From Acorus gramineus (taxonomy: Eukaryota; Streptophyta; Magnoliopsida; Acorales; Acoraceae): a stretch of 64,000 bases of DNA. The notes under the pieces are model-generated. The model was not told the DNA's origin and made no database searches. It was given only the letters and a program-made list of their open reading frames with translations. Positions 15,721 to 27,194 of this stretch are shown piece by piece (within the stretch, counting starts at the first letter, position 1; every line of letters starts with the position of its first letter). The stretch spans positions 26,036,311 through 26,100,310 of the forward strand of contig CM060849.1 in NCBI GenBank assembly GCA_030737835.1. Direction: 5' to 3'. Made by a program: the position numbers and the translations under genes.

Positions 15721-16547
15721 GAATGTATCACTTTCCAATAAAAAAAAGCATACAAGCCCGTGGGCCGACAATGGTAGCAGCAATAAAATGGGCCGCTCAA
15801 TTTTACTGATAAGCCCACTAAATCGGACCACCTCTATGCCGACTCAAACCGTCTCTCCCATTTCGCTTAATGGCCGCATTTGGACGGAGAACTAAATTAG
15901 TCTGATATTCATTAATATTTTAATATAAATAAAGATAAAATAATTTTTTGTTTGGTTTGCATTTTAAATAATTCTCATTGAAAAATATAATAATAAAAAT
16001 TTTGTTGTTTAGATAAAATGTGAATAAGGTGTGGAGAAGGATTTGACAGTGGATTCACATATTCTTTTGAGTTGAATAACTTGATATAACATAAGAGGTT
16101 GGCTAGAAATTATATACCACGTTATATCAGTTAATTCTGACATATATATTTTCATTTATTCCAGTTTTTTAAACATCCATTGTGATATTATTCTGATTAA
16201 TTTTTACTTATTTTAATCCTATTTTCAAACTAAATAAGGATTTAAGAAAAGCAGAGGATAAACCTAACAAGTAACAACTTATATTGGATGGAAAATCGAC
16301 TCCTTGGAGGGGTGGAAAAATCAACAAAGGTTAAATGAGGCAGCTCTCAAATTGGCTGAAAAATTTTAAACCATATGGTGAACCTACAGTGAATCAAAAT
16401 GGCAGCCAATTTGAAATCCTATCTTGCGAGCCAAAAAAGCAGCCTTTATTGAAGGCTGATGCTGAGGTTCAGGTTAACATTTCAACTCGTACATGTCACT
16501 TGCTTGGCCAGACACTTCATACCCAAAAACCAATAGGAAGTCTTTTT
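15721..16547. other. Intergenic, unassigned; short open frame 16335-16540
   Basis: The reading frame from 16335 is open until it runs into the inverted-repeat element at 16548. I do not recognise its product and see no splice or promoter support. It may be a fragment of an older transposon broken by the insertion. Confidence 0.3.
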
Positions 16548-17529
16548 GGGTGCCGATATTTTCACCCACGTAGTTCTTCAACCCACCCCTCTCAAAAAAA
16601 TAAAAATATGATTTTATTAAAAGGTGAACCCATTCGACTTTGTAAAATCATCCATTATGTTACAGGTCGACATCACATGGTCAAACTAGTCACAGAGACT
16701 AAAGCCCTCTCTGTGACCCATTCGACTTTGTCTAGTCGCCAGTTATATAATCCGTTCGACATCGCAGAGTCGAACAGGTCACAGAAACCTAACGCTCTCA
16801 TGTGACCTATTCGAATTTGTGAAATCGTCAAGTATGATGTTAAGTAAAACATTTATACAAAGATTTTCTAAAATATTTTATATTTTTATTTAGTAATGAT
16901 AATTAAAAAAATTATTATATTATAATTATGTCATTGTTCAAATCTGGTTGACCCAACAACTGAACCAATGACCCTCAACTCATTCATTTTTTGGTTCATT
17001 GAACGGTTCAATTTTTAAAACATTGTCATTATGTCATAGGTTGACATCACATAATCGAATTGATCCCAGAGGCCTAAGGCCTTCTCTATGACCCATTCAA
17101 CTTGTGACATAATGAACGACATCACAAAGAGATATCCAAATACTATATCATGTGATCTGTCTTTCATGATACTGAACAACGCACCATCGTTTGAAGATAT
17201 CATTTAATTGAGAATGCTATAACACACGAACACATTGTTCAAAACACAAAGTCGAATAGGCCGTAGAGAGGGTTTTAAGTCTCTGTAACTAGTTCGACTA
17301 TGTGATGTCGACCTGTGAAATAATGAACGACTTCACAAAGTCGAATGGGCTACGAAAAGGGTCTTAGATCTCTGCGATTAGTTCGACTCTGTGATGTCGA
17401 CCTATCACATAATGGACGACTTTACAAAGTCAAATGGATTGGTGTGGTGTCACTCTTTAAAAAAAATCACATTCAGATTTTTTTAGAGGGGTGGGGTGAA
17501 TAGCTATGTGGGTGGGAATATCGGTGCCC
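16548..17529. mobile_element. Inverted-repeat element built from ~88-bp TCGAC-containing units
   Basis: The outer ends GGGTGCCGATATTTTCACCC (left) and its near-complement ending ATATCGGTGCCC (right) are inverted over at least 45 bases. Inside, units of about 88 bp containing CATTCGACTTTGT and GGTCGACATCACA are stacked in one orientation on the left and in the opposite orientation on the right, around an AT-rich centre near 16830-17030. There is no coding capacity. Flanking T-rich sequences (AGTCTTTTT, ATTCCTTTT) could be a decayed 9-bp duplication. A non-autonomous foldback or MULE-type element is the best guess. Confidence 0.65.
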
Positions 17530-17949
17530 ATTCCTTTTTTAGCACGCCGAAGGGGCTACTAAATACTGATCAATGGCATCGTTGAAAAGAATGGAGTTTT
17601 GGTTACCTCATGAAGTGTTGGATTCTCAAGGTAGTGAAAGTTTGATTTGTTTTATTGGAAGTAGATCACTTGTTCGAAAGTGGATATGAAGGTACAACAC
17701 ATTGAGTTCAAGAGATGCTGTCACGCTAATAGAGACTTTCGTGCATTGAGGAGCTAATTTGCATCTGATTTTGATTGATGGGAGGATACGTGTGATTCTG
17801 GATATGAATGATTGGGTGTGTTTGGTTGCGCGATTGCAAAACTGATTATGCAAAAATCTGGATTTTAAAACTGATTCTATAAGAAGCTCACAACCCTAGC
17901 TTTTCCAAATCGTAGTTTTTAGACACTATTTACCTAAAATCTGTCTCGC
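17530..17949. other. Intergenic, unassigned
   Basis: Fragments of open sequence are broken by stops. A GTGTGTTTGGTTGCGCG phrase near 17817 resembles a TIR end, but I did not find a convincing partner. No gene is supported. Confidence 0.3.
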
Positions 17950-18793
17950 GTAGAGGCATTGGGGTTTTTGTCCCAATCTTTTAAGGATAATATCTTCTGG
18001 ATACATAATTTGGAGTATGAAAGAAGATATTATAATTTGTCTCAATGCCTCTATGCGATTCCAAAAATCAAATATCAGACCCAATTACTATAACTATTGG
18101 AATTATAAAAAAGCATGGACAAATGCACTATTAGTTCAAAATGGTGTTTTAAAGCATTCATGGTTTATCCATTTTGTTTGCCAGACCAAGCTTCCAACTT
18201 GGTTTCACTCCTAGTGGCAAGTATTTGGTGCTAACCGGTTAAATTTACCATAAAACATCCAAACTCATATGGAACAAGAAGGATTAAACCCACAAAATGA
18301 TATTGGTTTATTAAAATATCATAACCAAACGGGAATTCCATAGATCCTTCAATGGAATTTTCAGGTAGAAAAAATGTTTCCTCCTCACCTTAAAAGGGAC
18401 ATGTATACGAAATGGTAGATTAAATACTACCCCCAGAAAGTTTTATCCGGATGTAAATTACGAATTTATGGAAAATCACGAGAAGATAATTATGAAAATA
18501 TCAAGACATCCCTTATTGGATAACACACTAAAAGATTTTCAAATTTAAGCCAGGAATCCATTGAATTAAAAGCATATGAACACATGTTTAAGATGTTCAA
18601 AGGCGAAAAGACGCCTGTGCCAGCAGCAATGGCCATAAGCTCTCAAGGTCAGGGAGGGACTCAAGGGCTAGAAGATGACTCTCAAAGGCCAGAAGATGGT
18701 TCTCAAGGAACGGACAACGACTCTCAAGGGTTGGAGGACATACCCACAAACTTTCCTGAAAATGAATTTGACCCAGCTGAGGGATCTGTGTAA
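17950..18793 (+). pseudogene. Decayed coding remnant, probably endogenous pararetrovirus (Caulimoviridae-like)
   Basis: A single frame stays readable from 18017 to the stop at 18791 without a frameshift, but in-frame stops break it at 18212, 18251, 18341, 18416 and 18521, so it is not functional. The spacing of tryptophans and aromatic residues (WFIHF, LPTWF, TKWWIKYYP) is reminiscent of a region of endogenous caulimovirid polyproteins seen in many plant genomes. The last part (18584-18793) is a low-complexity Ser/Gln/Gly/Glu tail with SQG repeats. A promoter-like stretch follows directly, as expected at the end of such a viral genome. The assignment rests on pattern memory, not a search; a decayed retrotransposon gag-type region is the alternative. 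Confidence 0.45.
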
Positions 18794-19260
18794 TAATAAA
18801 AATAAAATAAAATAATATTGCTCTAGCATAGGCTAGAAGCCACTAGCAACCCATAAGTTTAATATTGCTCTACAAAAAAGAGTCACCGAAGCACCTTCCA
18901 AAAATGAAAAAGGAAGATATGACTTCAAGCAGAAAAGCTACCAAAAGATGAGAAGGAGTCACTCAAATGAGAATGACCACGGATTCCAAAACCTTTGAAA
19001 TCCGCAAACTAAAGCCTATAAAAGAGAAGGAAGACTGAAGAAAGAGGGCATCAGCGAAAACAAGTATACAAAAACCCTCTACCAAAAATCCACCAAAAAC
19101 GAAGAGTGATTTGTAATAGAGAAGATAGGGCAGAAGAGGGAGATATCCTTCTCAACCCCAGTATTGTAAGTTTTCTTCTGTAAGCCTATGTGCTATATAG
19201 TATCATGTATCCATATCCTATGCATGTTTAATAAGATAAGTCTTTCTAGTATCCATCTTA
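18794..19260 (+). promoter_or_regulatory. Promoter/leader-like region behind the viral-type remnant
   Basis: After the terminal stop comes an A/G-rich non-coding stretch with a TATA element CCTATAAAAG at 19015-19024. It is followed by purine-rich leader-like sequence and a T/A-rich region with AATAAG near 19231. Caulimovirids carry a strong pregenomic RNA promoter in the same place after the last reading frame. Present-day function is unknown. Confidence 0.35.
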
Positions 19261-19297
19261 TGTTTGTATATCAATGTTCAATTTCGTTTTAATCTTA

Positions 19298-19320
19298 AAA
19301 TAAATAAATAAATAAATAAG
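19298..19320. repeat. (AAAT)n microsatellite
   Basis: About five AAAT units in a row. Confidence 0.85.
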
Positions 19321-19475
19321 AGAGTGAGTCTGACGCTTTACATATACTTAAGAGAATATATACACATGTTAATTACCTAATAATAGACTTTTTCATGTAT
19401 TAAAAACAATTATTCTTTTGGCTGCCAGATATTGAAATAGGATGATAATAGAGAGAGAGCCTTTAATGGAAGATT

Positions 19476-19761
19476 AGAAGATTGTTTAAATGAGGCAGTA
19501 CATGCTCTGGTGAAGTTCTAGCTAAACAAGCTAAGCGATTACAGGCTCATGGGTTTACTATAAAGTTACATGATGATAGAGAATTCGGAATTGGATACAA
19601 CCAGTCTTGTGTTCAAGACATGTTGTATACAACAGGCGAGTTCGCCTGATGCATATATTTTGGAATGTCGAGAATAATGTATAACATTATCTAATATATT
19701 TGGCCTAATGGGCTTTTGCCCAAAAAAAAAGAAAAAAAAGAAAAAGAAGATTGTTTGAATG
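19476..19761 (+). mobile_element. 5'-truncated LINE 3' end with 17-bp target-site duplication
   Basis: AGAAGATTGTTTAAATG (19476-19492) and AGAAGATTGTTTGAATG (19745-19761) flank about 250 bp. The insert ends ...GCCTAATGGGCTTTTGCCC followed by an A/G-rich tail. Its start resembles the HAL.K motif area near the end of plant LINE RNase H domains. It is too short to encode anything. Confidence 0.7.
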
Positions 19762-19849
19762 TTCTGATATGAATGTATATAAATTATGTCATTTTACACG
19801 GATTCACAAATCCAATGATGAGTCATTTTTTTGGAATAATTGCAACACC

Positions 19850-20102
19850 AATTTCAGTCCATCTTTTAAAATAAAAAAAATTATACACTCACTATTTGAA
19901 GTACATGCTGTTATATAAAACGAAGTATATATATTGAGATACATTAATGTATTTTTTTCTTGATGAAAAAATTTAAAAAAAATTGCGTCATATACTATAA
20001 TAGAACCTCATACACTATGATAGCGCAGTATATATTATATTATCATAGTATATAAAGTTACAAAATGGCTGTATAAAGACCTGTGTAAATTGGCGCTCTT
20101 TT
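19850..20102 (+). mobile_element. MITE copy 2 (ATTATGATAACG family)
   Basis: It carries the family order: an ATACACTCACT block, ATGCTGTTATAT, TATTAATGTAT-like, then CACTATGATAGCG and ATTATATTATCATAG, ending GGCGCTC. It is diverged from the copies at 22.6 and 25.6 kb. Boundaries are approximate. Confidence 0.55.
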
Positions 20103-20789
20103 TATATGTATGTATAAAAAGGCCCACATGAGGCTTGTATAACAACAGGGCCCAAGGCCTACAACTAAAGCTCACTAAAGAGAATTACACAAAAGAAAAT
20201 AATACATCCAGTCCCAACTCTCAACTAGAATAAACCCCGATATGGATAAGTTAGGATAAAGCCTGATAACTATTCTAAGGAAATGTTGAAATTGTTTATC
20301 AGGTCTTATCTATGCCAATGGATAAAAATACTCATCTCTGTCATTTTAAAAAATTTATCTCACCTAACAGTCTCACACAGATTGCAAAAATTGCCACATC
20401 TATCAAATCAATCATACATTTCTCACATTATTTCCAAGGGTATAGTTGTCATTTAAAAAGTAATAAACTCTTATTCATCCCTTATCAACCATTTATCATT
20501 ACTTTATTCAAGATGAACCAAATAAAAAAAAATTATTTTTACGTTTTTCAATGAGAATAACAGAAAATGCAACCAAACAAAAAATTACTTATTCAGTCTG
20601 AATTGTTATCTATCCTAGTATAACTATCAGGAGCAAATAACTCAATGTCATACCCCATACGAGGATAAAAAAATGCTTTAAAAAGATATGCCTGGATACA
20701 CAACAATCTCCCTTTTTTCATTGAGAGAATGCAATTGTCGCACTAAGTCATGATAAATCAAAATGCAATATGTTATATGTCGGCCTTGC
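20103..20789. other. Intergenic, unassigned
   Basis: Sequence around 20230-20700 has related, roughly inverted phrases (GATAAGTTAGGATAAAGCCTG at left, a TATCAGG/ATCCTAG block at right). This suggests another decayed TIR element, but the match is too weak to delimit. Confidence 0.3.
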
Positions 20790-21045
20790 ATTTTTTTAAA
20801 AATCATATATTATCCGGTTGAAAAATATGTTGTTTTGTGAAATAAAATATATATTTAGATATTATAGTATAATTTAAAAAAAAAAATGAATTTTTTTATA
20901 TCATAATGGATACATTATGATAGTAACTTCATATACCGTAATAATGCAATATACACGCTTTTATAATATAAATTGTATTATCACTGTATATGAGACAACT
21001 GGCAAGGGTACATACATAAGTGTATGAGCGTTGAGCGCTCTTACT
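20790..21045 (+). mobile_element. MITE copy 3 (ATTATGATAACG family), strongly diverged
   Basis: It contains ACATTATGATAGTAACTTC and an ATTGTATTATCACTGTATA block in the family order and ends near GAGCGCTC. It is the most diverged member in the window. Confidence 0.4.
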
Positions 21046-21061
21046 AAAAAAAAAAATACAA

Positions 21062-23274
21062 ATGCAATGATGAGTCAGTTGAACCACTGGTCAAAACAAT
21101 GACCCATATGTGACAGTCAGTGGAGCAGTGATGACACTTCATGGAATTTGTCCTAGTTAATTCAGCCTTCCCTGCCATTATTCTTTTCTCCAGGGGCCAT
21201 TTGATATTTTTTCATTTTCTACAAACATCTCTACTTATCTAGAGCCTTCTTATCCCTAATTGATTAAGCCTTGTCATCATCCTTATCCCTATTAATGTGA
21301 ACCGACATGCACCACCGCCATGCACCTATTATAAATATGCATGCATGGGTAATAAATAAAGGTGTGATAAAAAGTGTTAAGTGTGTGTGTACCAGTGTTT
21401 GTGCTTCCACTCCTACTCACAAATCCATCTCCATTTTGAGTAATGTTTAAAAGGGTTTTTCAACTTTAGCTTAAGATCTTGAGCGGTGAATATAATAGTT
21501 AGTCTTTCGTTTGGTGGAGACTAATAAAGTGGAATATTCATTTTTATCTATCTCAATTGAGTGATCAATTTTGAATGTGAGTCCAACTCCGGTTCGTGAT
21601 TGACGCTTTCGCAGTGGTACTAGTTTCTACTGTTTATTCCCAACAGAAGGATATTCCCTATTTGCATTGCAAACAAACAGCTGTACAATAACCAGTTTGG
21701 CAGGAAATAAGAAAAGACTAGAAACAGACCACGTTCATGAACTCCCATCGAATAATTGTTTGATATGTGTTCCTTAAATAAAAAATGTGATCCTATTGTA
21801 GTATGTTTTCTAGTTTAGATGGGTTTTGAAATTTGATAATAAACGTAATTATCATATTTAACATGATTTTTTTAACGTGTTTGTGAACATGGCATTCAAA
21901 TTTATAATGAAAATAGAATCTTGGACTGCTTGCTGGAGCAGGTGAAGTACAGTCTAGAGTCCAGACCAAATCATACATTTTACATGTTACACAAGATTTT
22001 TCCATTTGAAATCCAATAATACAATAACAAAGATATGATTTTCTATCAATAATAATTCCCTTCCCCTGTCTACGTGTCTCTGTTGGCCGTCACATGAAAT
22101 TTTCAATGAAATCCAATAATAGAACCCCTGTCGCTGATACTCAGGGCCCCCGTTTGGGATCGCGTTGTCCTAGGGGTTTTCAAGTCATTTTTATCTCGGC
22201 AGAGAAGCTCTGAAATAACACTTCCCTATCACGGCTTGTGTTGACGGACGTGAGCGTCTTAATCAATCTCAAGTAGAACCTGAGAGTTATTTACTATATA
22301 TTTACGGTTATTACGTCACTAATGAAACCGTAAATATATATTAAATTATCTCAGTATACATTACATTACTTGAAAAACATTAACAAAAAAATAATATATT
22401 TATATTTAATTTATATGAATATATACATTATTTTCATAAAAAATAAAATAAAATAAATATAAGATTGAAAGTGGATGATCATTAGGGTTGAAAAACAAAA
22501 CTAGTGTATACCGTGGGTCATGTCCTAGAACTAAAAGGTGGGTCATGTGTTGCTATCGTGGATAGTACATTTTTCTGCGAAAAAAGATATACACAACTCC
22601 TATTGCAGCATAATTGCAGTTCATTTTATTTTTTTTTATTTTTTAAAATCATACACTTACTTTTTAAAATATATGCTGTTATATGAAATGAAGTATATAT
22701 TAAGATGTATTAGTGTATTTTTTTCATAATGAAAAAATGAAGAAAAAAATTGAGTCATAGTATGACATATACACTATGATAACGCAATATAGACTACATT
22801 ATCATAACATATAAAATTATAAAACAGACTGTAGAAAGGACTGCGTGTATCTGCGCTCGTTTTCTACTAACTCAGTCAGATCCACTACCAGTCTTTCGGA
22901 GCAACTTGTTAGTGAATCAGGATCACCACTTCAATGGTCCCAACAAAAAAATCCACTCAACCGTTTTCTCTTCTCCACGCGTCAGATGGAAATAATATTT
23001 ATATTATTAATAATTAATTATAAGATATAAAAAATTAAAAGTAATTTTACAAATCTTGATATATATATATATATATATATATTTGGTGTAAACAAATCTT
23101 GATATTCTTTAAAAACTATGTACAATACCACCTTAAATAAATGACCGTTGTTTTTTTTTTTAATTATTTGTTGAAACAATATAGACCTCTACTAATTAAC
23201 TTTTTATTTTAATGAAAACGGTGGCACGAGTCTACTTTTATTAAAAAAAAAATAAAAATTTGTTGAAACAATAC
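21062..23274. repeat. Tandem segmental duplication, copy 1 (2.2 kb)
   Basis: It starts ATGCAATGATGAGTCAGTTG and ends TTGTTGAAACAATAC; the same start recurs at 23275. Long stretches, such as 21180-21290 and 21650-22280, are nearly identical to copy 2. It includes a TATA-like ATTATAAATATGCATGCATG (RY motif) near 21330 and a MITE at about 22600-22862. I see no gene in it. Confidence 0.92.
22600..22862 (+). mobile_element. MITE copy 4 (ATTATGATAACG family), inside duplication copy 1
   Basis: Runs from about AATTGCAGTTCATTTTA to CTGCGTGTATCTGCGCTC. It is almost identical to the copy at 25627-25889 because both lie in the duplicated segment, so the insertion is older than the duplication. AT-rich, no coding capacity. 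Confidence 0.65.
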
Positions 23275-24475
23275 ATGCAATGATGAGTCAGTTGAGCCAC
23301 TGGTCAAAACAATGGCCCATATGTGGCAGTTAGTGGAGCCATGATGACACTTCATGAAACTTGTCGCAGAAGGTGTTAGTTAATCCAGCCTTCTCTGTTA
23401 TTCTTTTCTCCAGGGGCCATTTGATATTTTTTCATTTTCTACAAACATCTCTACTTATCTAGAGCCTTCTTATCCCTAATTGATTAAGCCTTGTCATCAT
23501 CCTTATCCCTATTAATGTGAACCAACATGCACCACCGCCATGCACCTATTATAAATATGCATGCATGGGTAATAAACAAAGGTGTGATAAAAAGTGTAAG
23601 TGTGTGTGTACCAGTGTTTGTGCTTTCACTCCTACTCACATATCCATCTCCATTTTGAGTAATGTTTAAAAGGGCTTTTCATCTTTAGCCTAAGATCTTG
23701 AGGGGTGGATATAATAGTTAGTCTCTCGTTTGGTAGAGACTACTAATAAAGTGTGATATTCACTTTTATCTACCTCAATTGAGTGGTCAATTTTAGACGT
23801 GAGTCCAACTCTGATTCGTGATTGACACTTCCGCAGTGGTACGTTTTTCTACTATTTATTCCCAACAGAAGGATATTCCCTATTTGCATTGCAAACAAAC
23901 AGCTGTACAATAACCAGTTTGGCAGGAAATAAGAAAGACTAGAAACAGACCACGTTCATGAACTCCCATCGAATAATTGTTTGATATGTGTTCCTTAAAT
24001 AAAAAATGTGATCCTATTGTAGTATGTTTTCTAGTTTAGATGGGTTTTGAAATTTGATAATAAACTTTTTTTTTAACGTGTTTGTGAACATGGCATTCAA
24101 ATTTATAATGAAAATAGAATCTTGGACTGCTTGCTGGAGCAGGTGAAGTACAGTCTAGAGTCCAGACCAAATCATACATTTTACATGTTACACAAGATTT
24201 TTCCATTTGAAATCCAATAATACAATAACAAAGATATGATTTTCTATCAATAATAATTCCCTTCCCCTGTCTACGTGTCTCTGTTGGCCGTCACATGAAA
24301 TTTTCAATGAAATCCAATAATAGAACCCCTGTCGCTGATACTCAGGGCCCCCGTTTGGGATCGCGTTGTCCTAGGGGTTTTCAAGTCATTTTTATCTCGG
24401 CAGAGAAGCTCTGAAATAACACTTCCCTATCACGGCTTGTGTTGACGGACGTGAGCGTCTTAATCAATCTCAAGT

Positions 24476-25289
24476 AGGCCTGTCAACGGGTCGGGTCCAG
24501 ACCCGGACCCGATCCGATCTGGACCCGATTACACGTGTAATATACCCGACTCAATTTAGACCCGACCCGAGTTGGACCCGACCCGCCCCGACCCGAACAA
24601 ACAAACGAGTCGGGTCCGGATCCACCCCGCCCCGACCCGTTGGACCCGAGACCCGATTGTTTTATTAAAATATGCTTATATATTATAAGACCATTAATAT
24701 TAGTTGATATATAATTTTATTTTTTACTTAACTTATTTTTGTATCTACAAGTTCATAAATCATAATCATAACAAACCTATAAATCGGTTTGTTTTGGACA
24801 ATTAACTTATTAGCTTTTGAATTTGTATGATTAATTAGTTTGTTGCATGATTTATGTTTATTATTTAGGTTAATATGTTAGTGTTTATTGTTTTGAATGT
24901 TGTTTAGGTTAATATTGTTTTGAATGTTGTTTAGGTTAGTTATGTTTATTATTTAGGTTAATATGTTTTTTATGTTAGTGATTATTGTTTTGGATGTTGT
25001 TTAATAATTCATTTACGTTTTTTGAATTGTATAAAATTATATTCAAACATAGTCTCATTAACAATAATGTTTTATTACAAAAAAATTTCAAATAGAATGA
25101 TAAGGCAAACAAATACATGAGCTCTTCTCTCTCTCTTTTTTTTTTTTTACCCAACCATCCGGGTCGGGTCGGACCCGGACCCGACGGGTCCAGGTCCGGG
25201 TCCACATTTCTCCGGACCCGCCGGGTCCTGTCACGGGTCGGGTCCGGGTCCACCGCGACCCGACCCGGACCCGACCCGTTGACAGGCCT
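24476..25289. mobile_element. 814-bp TIR element with GGGTC/GGACCC-rich ends, 10-bp TSD
   Basis: The left end AGGCCTGTCAACGGGTCGGG is the exact inverse of the right end. Both ends continue into long runs of GGGTC/GACCC units over about 120-180 bp, while the middle is extremely AT-rich. The target duplication AATCTCAAGT lies at 24466-24475 and 25290-25299. The empty site is preserved in copy 1 of the duplication. There is no transposase frame, so it is non-autonomous. A 9-10-bp duplication fits a Mutator-like element. Confidence 0.9.
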
Positions 25290-25626
25290 AATCTCAAGTA
25301 GAACCTGAGAATAATTTACTATATATTTACGGTTATTACGTCACTAACGAAATCGTGAATATATATATTAAACTATCTCAATATATATTATATTACTTGA
25401 GAAACATTAACAAAAAAATAATATATTTATATTTAATTTATATGAATATGTACATTATTTTCATAAAAAATAAAATAAAATAAATATAAGATTGAAAGTG
25501 GATGATCATTAGGGTTGAAAAACAAAACTAGTGTATAACGTGGGTCATGTCCTAGAACTAAAAGGTGGGTCATGTGTTGCTATCGTGGATAGTACATTTT
25601 TCTGCGAAAAAAGATATACACAACTC

Positions 25627-25889
25627 CTATTGCAGCATAATTGCAGTTCATTTTATTTTTTTTTATTTTTTAAAATCATACACTTACTTTTTAAAATATA
25701 TGCTGTTATATGAAATGAAGTATATACTAAGATGTATTAGTGTATTTTTTTCATAATGAAAAAATGAAGAAAAAAATTGAGTCATAGTATGACATATACA
25801 CTATGATAACACAATATAGACTACGTTATCATAACATATAAAATTATAAAACAGCCTGTAGAAAGGACTGCGTGTATCTGCGCTCGTTT
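25627..25889 (+). mobile_element. MITE copy 5 (ATTATGATAACG family), inside duplication copy 2
   Basis: Nearly identical to copy 4, with a few substitutions such as GATAACACAATATAG versus GATAACGCAATATAG. It is present because of the 2.2-kb duplication. Confidence 0.65.
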
Positions 25890-26281
25890 TCTACTAACTC
25901 AGTCAGATCCACTACCAGTCTTTCGGAGCAACTTGTTAGTGAATCAGGATCAAATCCACTCAACCGTTTTCTCTTCTCCACGCGTCAGATGGAAATAATA
26001 TTTATATTATTAATAATTAATTATAAGATATAAAAAATTAAAAGTAATTTTACAAATCTTGATATATATATATGTATTATTATTATTTTCTGATGTAAAC
26101 AAATCTTGATATTCTTTAAAAACTATGTACAATACCACCTTAAATAAATGACCGTTGTTTTTTTTTTTAATTATTTGTTGAAACAATATAGACCTCTACT
26201 AATTAACTTTTTATTTTAATGAAAACGGTGGCACGAGTCTCCTTTTATTAAATAAAAAATAAAAATTTGTTGAAACAATAC

Positions 26282-27190
26282 ATGCCCCATTCTCACCAAC
26301 CTCCTACAGTCCTACTTGTTGTTATTTAAATTTTAAATTGATTCGTTTAGAAAAACGTTATATTAGTTGTCCTTTATTTAAATTTTAAAATCATTTTTTA
26401 GAAAAGAAGAAGTTATACTTAGTTGTCCATCGCATGTATATAAGAATGCTCATTTGAATCTTAGAATCTTTTTATAAATGACATTTATTCTATTTTATTA
26501 CAAATATCAATTTGTCTTTTTTATTTAATAAAATTTATAATTTTTATTTAAATTTGTATTAAAAATATTTTAACAAAAAAAGTTTCATTAAAAGTTTAAA
26601 AACAATATTTAAAAAAATTGAATGAAAAAATAAACGAGTTAAAAATTACTAATTCAAACGGTAGGTTAATCAGATTTGAATTGTGACATTATCAAGCTAT
26701 AAATATCAATATATAAATTACTAGTGCTAAATAAATAAATATATAAAAATATAAAATAATAAATTTTGTATTAAATTGAGATAGACAATATAAATGAAAT
26801 AAACAAATGATAGAATAAGTATTTTAAAATGTAAAATAGTGATGTAAAATAGTATTTTAATGGCCCTTGTTAAGAAAAAGTTTAAGAATTGAATTTTGAG
26901 AAAGTTGACTTACAGAAAGGATGACCAATAAACAAATAAAAAGAGCACAAATCTGAAATAAAAAAAAAATAGTGATGTAAAAATCCACACAAAATATCTA
27001 CCATTAAGATTACGGAGTCTTTGAAACTATTAAATCTTTTTCAAGATCCTCTCATATTTTTAAATGTATATAATTTTTAATGAAAATCTTTATTTTGAAG
27101 ACTCCAATTAGAGTCTACATTTAAAAGGATAGGGCGGTTCGGTGTGGGTTTTAAAAGATTGCCGACTGTTTTTCTCCCTTTAGACGCTCT
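26282..27190. other. Very AT-rich intergenic DNA, no gene seen
   Basis: Long A/T-rich runs. A (poly-A flanked) AAAATAGTGATGTAAAA phrase occurs twice, near 26830 and 26970. No coding or element structure could be fixed. Confidence 0.35.
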
Positions 27191-27194
27191 CAGT

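Larger units (their letters stand above)
23275..26281. repeat. Tandem segmental duplication, copy 2, interrupted by a TIR insertion
   Basis: It is collinear with 21062-23274 and ends at the same TTGTTGAAACAATAC phrase. An 814-bp element plus a 10-bp target duplication lies at 24466-25299. Small indels separate the copies, for example loss of about 21 bp near 25950 relative to 22922-22945. Confidence 0.92.

Noticed and set aside
21062-26281. The two 2.2-kb copies as LTRs of a retrotransposon
   Set aside because: No TG...CA termini, no target duplication around the pair, no primer-binding site, and no internal coding region; the copies are directly adjacent.
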